Source: Verrucosispora sioxanthis (GTDB taxonomy: Bacteria > Actinomycetota > Actinomycetes > Mycobacteriales > Micromonosporaceae). From it: a stretch of 64,000 nucleotides of DNA. Under the pieces are notes generated by a model, which had not been told where the DNA came from, ran no database searches, and saw only the letters and a program-made list of their open reading frames with translations. The stretch is taken from positions 62,001-126,000 of the forward strand of contig NZ_SAIY01000009.1 of the NCBI RefSeq assembly GCF_010560025.1, in the 5' to 3' direction. Below are positions 44,575 to 54,390 of the stretch, in pieces (within the stretch, counting starts at the first letter, position 1; the number at the start of each line of letters is the position of its first letter). A program made the translations under genes and the position numbers.

Positions 44575-45981
44575 TCAGCCACGGAGCATCTCCGCGACGA
44601 GGAAGGCCAGCTCCAGTGACTGTTGGGTGTTCAGGCGGGGGTCGCAGGCGGTCTCGTAGCGGTCGGGCAGGTCGAGGTCGGCGATGCCCTGGGCACCGCC
44701 GAGGCACTCGGTGACGTCCTCGCCGGTCAGCTCGACGTGCAGACCGCCCGGGTGGGTGTCCAGGCCACGGTGCACCTCGAAGTAGCCGAGCACCTCGTCG
44801 ACGATCCGGTCGAAGTGGCGCGTCTTGTAGCCGTTCGACGACTCGTGGGTGTTGCCGTGCATCGGGTCGCACTGCCACACCACCTTGGCGCCGGCGGCGC
44901 TCACCTTGGCCACGATCGGCGGCAGCGCGTCCCGGACCTTGTGGTTGCCCATCCGGCTGATCAGGGTGAGCCGGCCGGGGACGTTGTCCGGGTTCAGTTT
45001 CTCGCAGAGCTCGATCGCCTCGTCCGGAGTGGTGGTCGGGCCGAGCTTGACCCCGATCGGGTTGGCGATGCGGGAGATGAAGTCGATGTGCGCGCCGTCG
45101 ATCTGCCGGGTGCGCTCACCGATCCACAGGAAGTGCCCGGAGAGCCCGTACGGCCGGCCACCGGAGACCCGGGTCAACGCCCGGTCGTACTCCAGCGCGA
45201 GCGCCTCGTGCGAGCAGTACAGGGTGACCGTACGCAACGCCTCGTCGTCGGTCATCCCGCAGGCGCGGATGAACGCCAGGGCCCGGTCGATCTCCCGGGC
45301 GATCGCCTCGTACCGCTCACCGGCCGGGGAGTTGCGCACGAAACCCTTGTTCCAGTCGTGCACCGCGTGCAGGTCGGCCAGCCCGCCGGCCAGGTAGGCC
45401 CGCAACATGTTCATGGCGGCGGCCGAGTTCGCGTACGCCCTGATCATGCGCTGCGGGTCGGCGACCCGCGCCTCCGGCGTGGTCTCCAGCGAGTTGATCA
45501 TGTCGCCGCGGTAGGCCGGCAGGCCCCGCGCGTCGGTCGGCAGCGACCGGGGCTTGGTGTACTGCCCGGCCACCCGGGCCACCTTCACCACCGGCAACGA
45601 CGCGCCGTAGGTCAGCACGATCGCCATCTGCAACAGGGTGCGGGCGTTGGCCAGCAGGTGGCTCTCGGTGTTGTCCGCGAACGTCTCCGCGCAGTCACCG
45701 CCCTGGAGCAGGAACGCCTTGCCCTCACAGACCAGCGCCAGGCGCTGGCGCAACTGATCGACCTCGTACGGGGCGACCACCGACGGCACGGTGTCGAGCA
45801 CCTTGCAGACCTCGGCGACCTGGGCCGCGTCCGGCCAGGGTGGGGTCTGGGCGCGCGGCAGCTCCCGCCAGCGGTCCAGGCCGAAAGCCTCGTCCTCGGC
45901 GGAGTCGATGGTCGGGCGGCTGGTCTGCAGCACCGGGCTGCCCACGGCGGGATGACTCAACTGATGCCACTCATGGCGCAT
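44575..45981 (-). CDS. aroG: Class II 3-deoxy-7-phosphoheptulonate (DAHP) synthase
   Basis: First enzyme of the shikimate pathway: condenses PEP with erythrose 4-phosphate. 468 residues, the plant/actinobacterial type II form. Key segments are LLQGGDCAETF, VARVAGQYTKPRS, GVKLGPTTTPDEA, VVWQCDPMHGNTHES and HVELTGEDVTECLGG. Start ATG 45981, 7 nt after a TACGCT box. Position beside pknL matches M. tuberculosis (Rv2178c). No attenuator is seen upstream. Confidence 0.96.
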   Translation of the reverse strand: MRHEWHQLSHPAVGSPVLQTSRPTIDSAEDEAFGLDRWRELPRAQTPPWPDAAQVAEVCKVLDTVPSVVAPYEVDQLRQRLALVCEGKAFLLQGGDCAETFADNTESHLLANARTLLQMAIVLTYGASLPVVKVARVAGQYTKPRSLPTDARGLPAYRGDMINSLETTPEARVADPQRMIRAYANSAAAMNMLRAYLAGGLADLHAVHDWNKGFVRNSPAGERYEAIAREIDRALAFIRACGMTDDEALRTVTLYCSHEALALEYDRALTRVSGGRPYGLSGHFLWIGERTRQIDGAHIDFISRIANPIGVKLGPTTTPDEAIELCEKLNPDNVPGRLTLISRMGNHKVRDALPPIVAKVSAAGAKVVWQCDPMHGNTHESSNGYKTRHFDRIVDEVLGYFEVHRGLDTHPGGLHVELTGEDVTECLGGAQGIADLDLPDRYETACDPRLNTQQSLELAFLVAEMLRG

Positions 45982-45988
45982 GGTATTC

Positions 45989-45994
45989 AGCGTA
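45989..45994 (-). promoter_or_regulatory. aroG -10 box, leaderless
   Basis: TACGCT, 7 nt before the ATG of aroG on the minus strand. Confidence 0.55.
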
Positions 45995-46068
45995 CGGCGA
46001 CCAGCCGGGTGGGCGACCGGCGAGGGGCCGGGTTCCGGCAGATGGACGACCCTCGACGGTGGCGCAGG

Positions 46069-46551
46069 TCAGGGCGTGGGTGCCGGGGCGGGACTGTGCC
46101 CGCCGGGCCGTTCGTCCGAGATGCACCAGTCGAGCCCGTCGCGGGTGACGGTGAACAGCAGCGGACGGGTGGCCTTCTTCTTGCCGACGGTCACCGTGAC
46201 CGCGGTGCTGACCTCCTGCCCGGACGGGCCGGGCCGGATGTCGGTGATCTCGGACTTCGACACCTCGAAGTGGTCGGCGAAGTCGCCGTTCGGCTCGGTG
46301 GCGGCAACGTCGAACGCCTCGTGCAGCACCGCGCAGAGCTGACTACGACCGGCCGCCACGTCCTTGGCCGCCATCGCGTCCAGGTACGCCTGGACCCGCT
46401 CGCGGGACTTCAGCATGGCCTCCTCGGCCGGCGCCCGTCCGGGCTGCTCCGCCTCGGGCTCACCGCCGACGAAACCACAGCCGACCAGTGCGAACGGCAG
46501 GCTGGCCAGCAGCGCGGCGGTGCCCGCAGCACGTCGGTACGTGGCCCGCAT
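46069..46551 (-). CDS. Secreted lipoprotein of unknown function
   Basis: 160 residues. The N-terminal signal MRATYRRAAGTAALLASLPF is followed by the lipobox ALVGC, with acylated Cys at 25. The mature part begins with an acidic linker, then an NTF2-like stretch (MLKSRERVQAYLDAMAAKDVAA ... VTVGKKKATRPLLFTVTRDG). ATG 46551 with GGGAGG upstream; an in-frame GTG at 46584 is less likely. Ends about 90 bp before aroG on the same strand. Confidence 0.8.
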   Translation of the reverse strand: MRATYRRAAGTAALLASLPFALVGCGFVGGEPEAEQPGRAPAEEAMLKSRERVQAYLDAMAAKDVAAGRSQLCAVLHEAFDVAATEPNGDFADHFEVSKSEITDIRPGPSGQEVSTAVTVTVGKKKATRPLLFTVTRDGLDWCISDERPGGHSPAPAPTP

Positions 46552-46645
46552 CGTCACCTCCCTCGATGGCGGACATCGAGACACGGTCGAGCGGCGAGTC
46601 TGTCACACCGCCGTCCGGGCATCGGGATCGACCCCGGACACGCCG

Positions 46646-46680
46646 GACGGGGAGGGGCCGGTGCGGGGCCCCTCCCCGTC
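46646..46680. terminator. Strong hairpin downstream of the chitinase gene
   Basis: 14-bp perfect stem GACGGGGAGGGGCC / GGCCCCTCCCCGTC with a 7-nt loop, 27 bp after the minus-strand chitinase stop. No T-tract. Confidence 0.7.
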
Positions 46681-46706
46681 GTGTGGGTGGTGCGTCGACC
46701 GTCGGC

Positions 46707-48335
<1,629 letters not shown>

Positions 48336-48352
48336 GTGGCGTCTCCAAACAG

Positions 48353-48369
48353 TTAGGAAACTTTCCAAA
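48353..48369. promoter_or_regulatory. Chitinase operator palindrome
   Basis: TTAGGAAACTTTCCAAA with core GGAAA-C-TTTCC, 18-34 bp before the start codon and just downstream of the predicted transcription start. That is a typical repressor position. Confidence 0.55.
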
Positions 48370-48380
48370 AGGATGAGGAG

Positions 48381-48409
48381 ACGCTACTCACACGCCACCA
48401 CTTCGTCAA
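48381..48409 (-). promoter_or_regulatory. Chitinase promoter
   Basis: Minus-strand TTGACG (48409-48404), 17 bp, TAGCGT (48386-48381): the best -35/-10 pair seen in the window. Leader about 40 nt. Confidence 0.7.
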
Positions 48410-48525
48410 GATGGCCATGTATCGATTGCCCCGGACGGCCAGATCGACGTCACCGCCGGCCGAGGGTCGGATACCACTCGGTAACCTCACCCCACCCGCC
48501 GCGCCCGCGAGCACCGGCGCGGCGG

Positions 48526-48531
48526 TAGCCT
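48526..48531 (+). promoter_or_regulatory. Glutathione peroxidase -10 box, leaderless
   Basis: TAGCCT, 6 nt before the ATG at 48538. Confidence 0.55.
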
Positions 48532-48537
48532 CCGGGC

Positions 48538-49026
48538 ATGACCGTCTTCGACATTCCGATCGGCGCACTCGCCGGCGGCCCGGCCGACCTCGCCCAGTAC
48601 CGTGGACGCGCCCTGCTGATCGTCAACGTCGCCTCCCGCTGCGGCCTCACCCCGCAGTACGCGGGCCTTCAGGCCCTGCAGGACGAGTACGCCGACCGCG
48701 GGCTGACCGTGCTCGGCGTGCCGTGCAACCAGTTCGCCGGCCAGGAACCGGGCAACGCGGCGGAGATCAGCGAGTTCTGCCAGGTCAACTACGGGGTGAC
48801 GTTCCCGATCACGGAGAAGGTCGACGTCAACGGCCCCGACCGTCACCCCCTGTACGCGGCCCTGGTGGACACCGCCGACGCCGACGGGCACGCCGGTGAC
48901 GTCCGCTGGAACTTCGAGAAGTTCCTCGTCGCGCCCGACGGCTCCGTCGCCGCCCGCTTCGCCCCCACCGTCACCCCCGACGACCCCACCCTCCGCACCA
49001 CCATCGACAAGAACCTCCCCGCGTAA
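48538..49026 (+). CDS. Glutathione peroxidase-family peroxidase (Cys type)
   Basis: 162-residue thiol peroxidase. Peroxidatic Cys35 in IVNVASRCGLTPQY replaces selenocysteine; the second Cys63 lies in VLGVPCNQFAGQEPG, as in thioredoxin-dependent members. The conserved WNFEKFLV is present. Actinobacteria lack glutathione, so the reductant is probably thioredoxin or mycothiol (inference). Monocistronic, with a leaderless promoter; ends next to hairpin copy 3. Confidence 0.93.
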   Translation: MTVFDIPIGALAGGPADLAQYRGRALLIVNVASRCGLTPQYAGLQALQDEYADRGLTVLGVPCNQFAGQEPGNAAEISEFCQVNYGVTFPITEKVDVNGPDRHPLYAALVDTADADGHAGDVRWNFEKFLVAPDGSVAARFAPTVTPDDPTLRTTIDKNLPA

Positions 49027-49038
49027 CCAGCTGCCGCC

Positions 49039-49116
49039 TCGTCGATCATGCAGTTGTGGTCGTTCTTTCGGGGCTTTCGCACCCTTATGGACCGACCCGA
49101 ACTGCATGATCGACGA
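49039..49116. repeat. Intergenic long hairpin, variant family (copy 3)
   Basis: Perfect 17-nt arms TCGTCGATCATGCAGTT (49039-49055) and complement (49100-49116) around a 44-nt loop. The arm resembles the GTTGATCATGAGGTT element but with different bases on both strands, i.e. compensated changes. It lies just after the peroxidase stop. Confidence 0.75.
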
Positions 49117-49180
49117 AGAGGGCGGGGAGAGTGCGGGGCGGAGTAGGTTCGGGATGGGTCAACGCGGTGGAGGGGTCAGC

Positions 49181-49270
49181 ATGGCGACGGTGGGCGTGCT
49201 GCGCGCCGCGCTCGCGGACGCCGGCTGGCCCGGCCGCGGTCCGGCACCTGCCGGCGAGCTGCCGTTCGAC
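49181..49270 (+). pseudogene. Possible 5' gene remnant
   Basis: ATG at 49181 with a GGAGGGG site 7 nt upstream, reading MATVGVLRAALADAGWPGRG and a further 10 plausible residues. It then runs into DNA that clearly codes for the acetyltransferase on the other strand, and codon character is lost. It looks like the beginning of a gene cut off by deletion. I do not recognise the family. Confidence 0.3.
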
Positions 49271-49837
49271 TCAGTGCGACCCGGTGCCGGCGCGCCGGGC
49301 CCGCCACTCGGGTGCCAGCACCGACCAGATCTCCAGGTCGACGCGGCCCCGCGGTCCCGGCAACGTCTCCCGCAGGACACCGTCGCGGCGCATGCCCAAC
49401 CGACGGGCCACCGCGATGCTGCGCACGTTGCCGGCGTTGGTACGCCACTCGACGCGGTGCAGCCCGCGCTCGACGAGCACCCAGTCGATGAGCCGTTCCA
49501 CCGCCCGGGTCACCAGCCCTCGCCCCTCGGCGGCCGGTTCCAGCCAGCAGCCCGCCTCGCACACCCCGGACGCCGCGTTGAGCGACACCAGCAGCACCCC
49601 GCCGACCAGGGTGCCGCCCGACCAGATACCCCAGATGCCGCCGTCGTCGCGGGCCCAGCGGTCGGCGTAACGCTGGAGCACGTGCCGCGCCCCGTCGAGG
49701 TCGGTGGCCACGAAGGACGGCGACACCCACGGCGCGATGTGCTCCCGGGCCCGGTCCAGATTGCCCAGGAACTCCTCGGCGTGCCACGGGTTCAGCGGCC
49801 GCAGTTCGGCGTCCTCACCCAACGCTGTGGCGAACAT
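49271..49837 (-). CDS. RimJ/RimL-type GNAT acetyltransferase
   Basis: 188 residues. The N-terminal part ELRPLNPWHAEEFLGNLDRAREHIAPWV is typical of the RimJ/RimL subgroup, and GCWLEPAAEGRGLVTRAVERLIDWV is the acetyl-CoA loop. WRTNAGNVRSIAVARRLGM is the end signature. It probably acetylates a protein N-terminus or small amine. ATG 49837 shares its A with the stop of the preceding acetyltransferase gene (TGATG), so the two enzymes are made together. Confidence 0.9.
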   Translation of the reverse strand: MFATALGEDAELRPLNPWHAEEFLGNLDRAREHIAPWVSPSFVATDLDGARHVLQRYADRWARDDGGIWGIWSGGTLVGGVLLVSLNAASGVCEAGCWLEPAAEGRGLVTRAVERLIDWVLVERGLHRVEWRTNAGNVRSIAVARRLGMRRDGVLRETLPGPRGRVDLEIWSVLAPEWRARRAGTGSH

Positions 49838-50316
49838 CAGACTCCTCCGTCCCGCCGCATCGCGACCATCGACGTGGGACGGAAGCCCAGCTCCCGGTAG
49901 AGCGGCTCGCCCTCCGGGCTGGCCTTCAGCTCCACCGTGCGTACGCCGCGCTCGGCGAACCAGTCGAGTAGCGCGCCCAGGCAGACCCGCGAGAAACCCC
50001 GACGACGGTACGCCGGATCGGTCGCCACGTTGAAGACGTACCCGGACCGGCCGCTCGGATCCGCCGGCCCGCCGAGCCGCAGGTCGACCACCCCGACCGC
50101 ACAGGCGGCAAGCGTCCCGGGTCGGCCCGGCGCGTCGACCACGTAGGCGGCGAGGTCGGCCTCCGGATCCGGCAGCTGCCGCCGGAGCGTACGCAGGGCG
50201 GTGTGCTGCCATTCGCCGGGCTCCGGCGGCGCGCCGTCCAGCGCACCCAACATGACCGCCCGCAGCCGGACCAGTTCCCGGGCGTCGTCCACACTCGCCC
50301 GCCGCACTCCACTCAC
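49837..50316 (-). CDS. GNAT-family acetyltransferase
   Basis: 159 residues. Starts MSGVRRASVDDARELVRLRAVML and carries the CoA loop VATDPAYRRRGFSRVCLGALLDWFAERG and the terminal LKASPEGEPLYRELGFRPT. GTG at 50316 is 6 nt after a TAGTCT box. Substrate unknown. It heads a two-gene acetyltransferase operon. Confidence 0.88.
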   Translation of the reverse strand: MSGVRRASVDDARELVRLRAVMLGALDGAPPEPGEWQHTALRTLRRQLPDPEADLAAYVVDAPGRPGTLAACAVGVVDLRLGGPADPSGRSGYVFNVATDPAYRRRGFSRVCLGALLDWFAERGVRTVELKASPEGEPLYRELGFRPTSMVAMRRDGGV

Positions 50317-50322
50317 CGGCAG

Positions 50323-50328
50323 AGACTA
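50323..50328 (-). promoter_or_regulatory. Acetyltransferase operon -10 box, leaderless
   Basis: TAGTCT, 6 nt before the GTG at 50316 on the minus strand. The gap upstream also holds an imperfect inverted repeat, GGTACCCGGCAGC (50446) with GCTGCGGGTACC (50482). Confidence 0.5.
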
Positions 50329-50507
50329 GCCGCCCTCGCGTCTCGGCCCCGACCGGCGTCTCCCCTGCCGCCCGCTACCGGCCGAGGCTCCGCACGCCTG
50401 AGGATCGTCGACGAGGAGGGCCAGGCCCGCATGGCGGAGTGGAAGGTACCCGGCAGCGATCGGGTCGGCACGACGGCAAGTGCTGCGGGTACCGGCCGAC
50501 GGCAGGG

Positions 50508-50858
50508 TCAGATCGGGCGGCGGCCGGCGAAGCCGCAGTCGGCGCGGTGGTACCAGCGCACGTCGGTGTCCCCCTCCAGCCAGCACCAGAGCACCTGTCG
50601 CCCCTCGCGCTCACCTGGGAAGTCGAGCAGCACCGGTGCCACGCTCTTGACCTCGATGCCGTGCTGCTGAATCTCGTCGAGGACCGCGTACAGCCGGGCC
50701 TCCAGGCCCTTGACCTCTGCCCGACCACCGAGCGCGCTGAGCCCGTGGCCGGCCAGGTCGGCCTGCAACTCGGCCAGATCTGCCCGGACCCGGATCAGTT
50801 CCTCGATCCGGGGATGCAGGGTTGCCACCAGGTGCCGGGCCTGGGCGAGAGTGAACAC
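50508..50858 (-). CDS. DUF2203 family protein
   Basis: 116 residues of unknown function. N-terminus FTLAQARHLVATLHPRIEELIRV, then helical LAELQADLAGHG, and the C-terminal signature VAPVLLDFPGEREGRQVLWCWLEGD with WYHRADCGFAGRRPI. The GTG at 50858 is placed 6 nt after a CATACT box; the frame is open further upstream only through the hairpin repeat. Sits between proC and the acetyltransferases, same strand. Confidence 0.82.
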   Translation of the reverse strand: MFTLAQARHLVATLHPRIEELIRVRADLAELQADLAGHGLSALGGRAEVKGLEARLYAVLDEIQQHGIEVKSVAPVLLDFPGEREGRQVLWCWLEGDTDVRWYHRADCGFAGRRPI

Positions 50859-50879
50859 CGCGCCAGTATGCGCCACCCG

Positions 50880-50938
50880 GTTGATCATGAGGTTGGCGGC
50901 AGTCCAGCGCAACTACTGCCGCCAACCTGATGATCAAC
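50880..50938. repeat. Intergenic long hairpin repeat, copy 4
   Basis: 24-nt arms (50880-50903 and 50915-50938), one mismatch, core GTTGATCATGAGGTTGGCGG. Unlike copies 1 and 2 it lies between two genes on the same strand (proC end and DUF2203 start), immediately downstream of proC's neighbour promoter. Confidence 0.85.
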
Positions 50939-50953
50939 GCCAGAGAGGGTTGG

Positions 50954-51772
50954 TCAGTCGGCTTGGGTGGCCAGTTCGCGGGCGCGGTCGCGGGCGGCTT
51001 CCAGGGCGGCCAGCAGGGCGGCGCGGACACCGTGGTTCTCCAGTTCGCGGATCGCCGAGATGGTGGTGCCGGCGGGTGAGGTGACCGCCTCGCGCAGCTT
51101 GACCGGGTGCTCGCCGGAGTCGCGCAGCATCACCGCCGAGCCGATCGCGGTCTGCACGATCAGGTCGTGCGCCACCTGGCGGGGCAGGCCGAGCAGGATG
51201 CCGGCGTCGGTCATCGCCTCGACCAGCAGGTAGAAGTAGGCCGGGCCGGAACCGGACAGGGCGGTCACCGCGTCCTGCTGGGTCTCGGGTACCCGGATCG
51301 TGGCGCCCAGTGGCTTGAACATCTCCTCGGCCAGCGCCAGGTGCTCACCGGTGGCGTGCGCGCCGGCCGAGATCGCGGTCATCGCCTGGTCCACCAGCGC
51401 CGGGGTGTTGGTCATCACCCGTACCACGGGGGTGCCCTCGGGCAACCGGCGGCTGAAGAAGCTGCTCGGCAGGCCGGCGCAGAGCGAGACCAGCAGCTTG
51501 CCGGCTGGCACCTTGGGGCCGATCTCGTCCAGCAGCGCGGCGGCGTCCTGCGGTTTCACCGCGACGGCCAGCACCTCGGCCTCGTCCACGGCGGTGAGGT
51601 TGTCCACCACCCGTACGCCGTAGCGGGCGGCCAGTTCCTCGGCGCGGGCCGGGCGGCGGGCGGTGGCCAGCAGCCGGTCCGCCGGCCAGCCGGACCGCAG
51701 CAGCCCGGAGAGCACCAGCTCACCGATCTTGCCCGCACCGATCACCGCGACGGTGTGCACCTCGGCTGACAC
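50954..51772 (-). CDS. proC: Pyrroline-5-carboxylate reductase
   Basis: Last step of proline synthesis, NAD(P)H dependent, cytoplasmic. 272 residues. Rossmann loop VAVIGAGKIGELVLSGLLRSG, VLAVAVKPQDAAALLDEI, VVRVMTNTPALVDQAMTAI, and the signature segment ALSGSGPAYFYLLVEAMTDAG with MLRDSGEHPVKLREAVTSPAGTT. GTG start at 51772. A large hairpin separates it from the upstream phosphofructokinase gene. Confidence 0.95.
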   Translation of the reverse strand: MSAEVHTVAVIGAGKIGELVLSGLLRSGWPADRLLATARRPARAEELAARYGVRVVDNLTAVDEAEVLAVAVKPQDAAALLDEIGPKVPAGKLLVSLCAGLPSSFFSRRLPEGTPVVRVMTNTPALVDQAMTAISAGAHATGEHLALAEEMFKPLGATIRVPETQQDAVTALSGSGPAYFYLLVEAMTDAGILLGLPRQVAHDLIVQTAIGSAVMLRDSGEHPVKLREAVTSPAGTTISAIRELENHGVRAALLAALEAARDRARELATQAD

Positions 51773-51793
51773 CTGGCGTACCCCCTTCGTGGG

Positions 51794-51834
51794 CCGGCGT
51801 CGCGGCGGGCCCGAGGCCCGGACCGCGACGCCGG
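51794..51834. terminator. Hairpin between the phosphofructokinase gene and proC
   Basis: 12-bp stem CCGGCGTCGCGG / CCGCGACGCCGG with a second GGGCC/GGCCC stem inside, 9 bp after the phosphofructokinase stop. Confidence 0.6.
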
Positions 51835-51842
51835 AGCGACGA

Positions 51843-52871
51843 TCAGCTACCGAAGAAGACCTCGGCCTCGGCGTACCGCTCCAGCGGCACGGTCTTCAAC
51901 TCGGCGGTGGCGTCGGCGAGCGGGACGCGGACGATGTTCGTGCTCTGCATCGCGACCATCTTGCCCCAGTCGCCCTCGTGGGCGGCGTCGATGGCCTGCA
52001 GGCCCAGCCGGGTGGCGAGCACCCGGTCGAACGCGGTGGGGGTGCCGCCGCGCTGGATGTGGCCGAGCACGACGGTGCGGGCCTCCTTGCCGGTCTTGGC
52101 TTCCAGCTGCTCGGCCAGCCACTGGCCGATGCCACCGAGCCGCACGTGCCCGAACGCGTCCAGCTCCTGGTTCTGCAGGACCATCTGGCCCTCCAGCGGC
52201 TGGGCGCCCTCGGCGACCACGACGATCGGGGCGTACTGGTGCTGGAAGCGCTTCTCGACGTAGCCGGCGACCTGCTCGACGTCGAAGTTCCGCTCGGGGA
52301 GCAGGATCACGTTGGCGCCGCCGGCCAGGCCGGCGTGCAGGGCGATCCAGCCGGCGTGCCGGCCCATCACCTCGACCACCAGGGTGCGGTGGTGGCTCTC
52401 GGCGGTGGTGTGCAGGCGGTCGATCGCCTCCATGGCGATGTTGACGGCGGTGTCGAACCCGAACGTGTAGTCGGTCGCGCCGAGGTCGTTGTCGATGGTC
52501 TTCGGCACGCCGATGACGTTGACGCCCAGCTCGTGGAGCTTGGTGGCGACGCCGAGGGTGTCCTCACCGCCGATGGCGATGAGCGCGTCGACGCCCTGCG
52601 CGGCCAGGTTGTCCTTGATCCGCTCGACGCCGTTCTCGATCTTGAAGGGGTTGGTCCGGGAGGAGCCGAGGATCGTGCCGCCACGGGGCAGGATGCCGCG
52701 GACCTCCGCGATGCCGAGCGGACGGGACAGCCCCTCCAGTGGGCCCTTCCAACCGTCCTGGAAACCCACGAACTCGTGGCCGTAGCTGGCGACGCCCTTA
52801 CGGACCACCGCCCGGATGACCGCGTTGAGACCCGGGCAGTCGCCGCCGCCGGTGAGCACGCCGATACGCAT
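51843..52871 (-). CDS. pfp: 6-phosphofructokinase, PPi-dependent by active-site signature
   Basis: 342 residues, full length for the family. LTGGGDCPGLNAVIRA and TIDNDLGATDYTFGFDTA are general PFK motifs. The residues that set the phosphoryl donor are Asp104 (GGEDTLG) and Lys124 (GVPKTIDND). ATP enzymes have Gly at 104 (GGDGS or GGEGT), while Asp104 with Lys124 marks PPi enzymes such as that of Amycolatopsis methanolica. So it probably uses pyrophosphate and is reversible. ATG with an AGGAGG site. No sign of allosteric ADP/PEP site analysis was attempted. Confidence 0.82.
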   Translation of the reverse strand: MRIGVLTGGGDCPGLNAVIRAVVRKGVASYGHEFVGFQDGWKGPLEGLSRPLGIAEVRGILPRGGTILGSSRTNPFKIENGVERIKDNLAAQGVDALIAIGGEDTLGVATKLHELGVNVIGVPKTIDNDLGATDYTFGFDTAVNIAMEAIDRLHTTAESHHRTLVVEVMGRHAGWIALHAGLAGGANVILLPERNFDVEQVAGYVEKRFQHQYAPIVVVAEGAQPLEGQMVLQNQELDAFGHVRLGGIGQWLAEQLEAKTGKEARTVVLGHIQRGGTPTAFDRVLATRLGLQAIDAAHEGDWGKMVAMQSTNIVRVPLADATAELKTVPLERYAEAEVFFGS

Positions 52872-53027
52872 GATCTGCTCATCCTCCTGGGGAGCATCTG
52901 GTCAAGCCCGATCAAGCCCCAGGATATGTGTCAGCGCGGACCTCGGCACCGTTGCCGGCCCGGGGCGGGCCGTCCCTACGAACTGTAGTCGCCGCCCGGT
53001 ACGCCGCACACCGCGCCCCACTACCGG

Positions 53028-53522
53028 TCAGTAGCCGTCCTCCCGGCGATCGGCCGGCGACCCACCGGTCGGCGCGGCACCCACCGGGCCGATCAGCTCG
53101 ACCTGCTCACCGCTGGCGTCCCAGCACCGTGCGGCCGTGGGGTGCACGCCGACCAGCGTGAGACCGGCGGTGGCCGGACCGTCCGGGAACCAGGGGGCCA
53201 GTCCGGGGTGCCACAGTCGTTCGGCGCGGGCCTGGTCGTGGTCGTCCCGGGCACTGCCGGTGATCGAGGCCCAGACCTGCGCCCGCGGGTCGTACAGGCC
53301 CAGCTCGACCTCCGGGTTCACCCGCACCTGGCGGACGGTCGCCGAGCCGGCGTACGCGAAGAACCACAACTGCCCGTCGAACTCCGCCCGTTGCAGGACC
53401 ATCGGCCGGCCCACCAGCCGCCCGTCGAGGGAGATCGTGGTCATGATGCCGATCCGCGCGGCCCGGATCAGCTCGGTGATCCGGGCCCGGGCCTGCCCGC
53501 CGCCGATCACCCCGCCGCTCAC
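53028..53522 (-). CDS. PPOX-fold (pyridoxamine 5'-phosphate oxidase-like) protein
   Basis: 164 residues of the split-barrel flavin/F420-binding family, close to general stress protein 26. Segments: IGIMTTISLDGRLVGRPM, LWFFAYAGSATVRQVRVNPEVELGLYD and VWASITGSARDDHDQARAERLW. No catalytic assignment is possible. GTG/ATG start at 53522. It stands alone between the phosphofructokinase and RNase AS genes. Confidence 0.85.
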   Translation of the reverse strand: MSGGVIGGGQARARITELIRAARIGIMTTISLDGRLVGRPMVLQRAEFDGQLWFFAYAGSATVRQVRVNPEVELGLYDPRAQVWASITGSARDDHDQARAERLWHPGLAPWFPDGPATAGLTLVGVHPTAARCWDASGEQVELIGPVGAAPTGGSPADRREDGY

Positions 53523-53629
53523 GTCGGTACTCCCCTGCGCCTGCCCACGCCGGCAACTCCCTCGCCTCGGCCCCTTCGGCGAACCCGGTGCCCGGGACGG
53601 CCCGGGTCAAACCACCGAATGACCGGATC

Positions 53630-54127
53630 TCACGAACCGGTCATCGCCCGCCACCGGGCCAGGTTGTGCCGGGCGTCGACAAGCGCGTCGTGTCGGGCCG
53701 CCGCGGCGTTCGGCAGCGGAGGCCGCCCCCGGTCGTCCCACAACTGCCGCAACTCCTTGGTGTACCGGGGGATCTCCCGGGGCAGCGCCGGCATCGCGCC
53801 CCACAACTGCGCCAACGCCACGTGGTCGTACGCCGCGTACCAGGCCCACAGTTCCACCTCCTCGCCGGGCCGGTCCCGGATCGGCTCGACCAGGAACTCG
53901 TACAGGTCGTCGCGGATGCGTTCGCGGGACCGCCACGCCCGGTCGGCCGGGGAGGGCAGCTTGTCCAGGACGTTGCGACGGACCCAGGGCACCGCGCGGG
54001 ACGCGTCGAACTCGGTGGAGACCGCGTAGAACTCGCGGCCGTGCTCGTCGACGACGCCGATCGAGACAAGCTCGACGGTCCGGCCGTCCTCGATGAACTC
54101 GCAGTCGTAGAAGTAGCGGTAGGCCAT
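53630..54127 (-). CDS. RNase AS, 3'-5' exoribonuclease (Rv2179c type)
   Basis: 165-residue DEDD-fold exonuclease that in mycobacteria prefers adenylated RNA. Acid residues are Asp8 and Glu10 in YFYDCEFIEDG, the central WAWYAAYDHVALAQLWG and the C-terminal ARHDALVDARHNL. The chosen ATG (54127) begins MAYRYFYDCEF; an ATG three codons upstream is also possible. In M. tuberculosis it sits beside aroG, so the region is conserved with insertions. Confidence 0.92.
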   Translation of the reverse strand: MAYRYFYDCEFIEDGRTVELVSIGVVDEHGREFYAVSTEFDASRAVPWVRRNVLDKLPSPADRAWRSRERIRDDLYEFLVEPIRDRPGEEVELWAWYAAYDHVALAQLWGAMPALPREIPRYTKELRQLWDDRGRPPLPNAAAARHDALVDARHNLARWRAMTGS

Positions 54128-54390
54128 CGGGACCATCCTCGCCGACGGTCACCGCGGCCCGTCCATCGGGTCGGCGACACCGGGAGCGCTTCCATCGCCC
54201 GCACCGAGGTCATGCCCCAGCTCGAACCGGTCACGGAAGTGATTTGAGGGGTGTACAGCACGCGACCGGACCGTCATGATCTGATGTGTTACCGCTGCCG
54301 GACGCCGAACGGGTGTCGGATCACCTCGTCAGGGCCTTCAGGCTCACCCGGTGAGCGAGTTGGGGTCCTTGACCGGGGAGGGGTGGGGCC

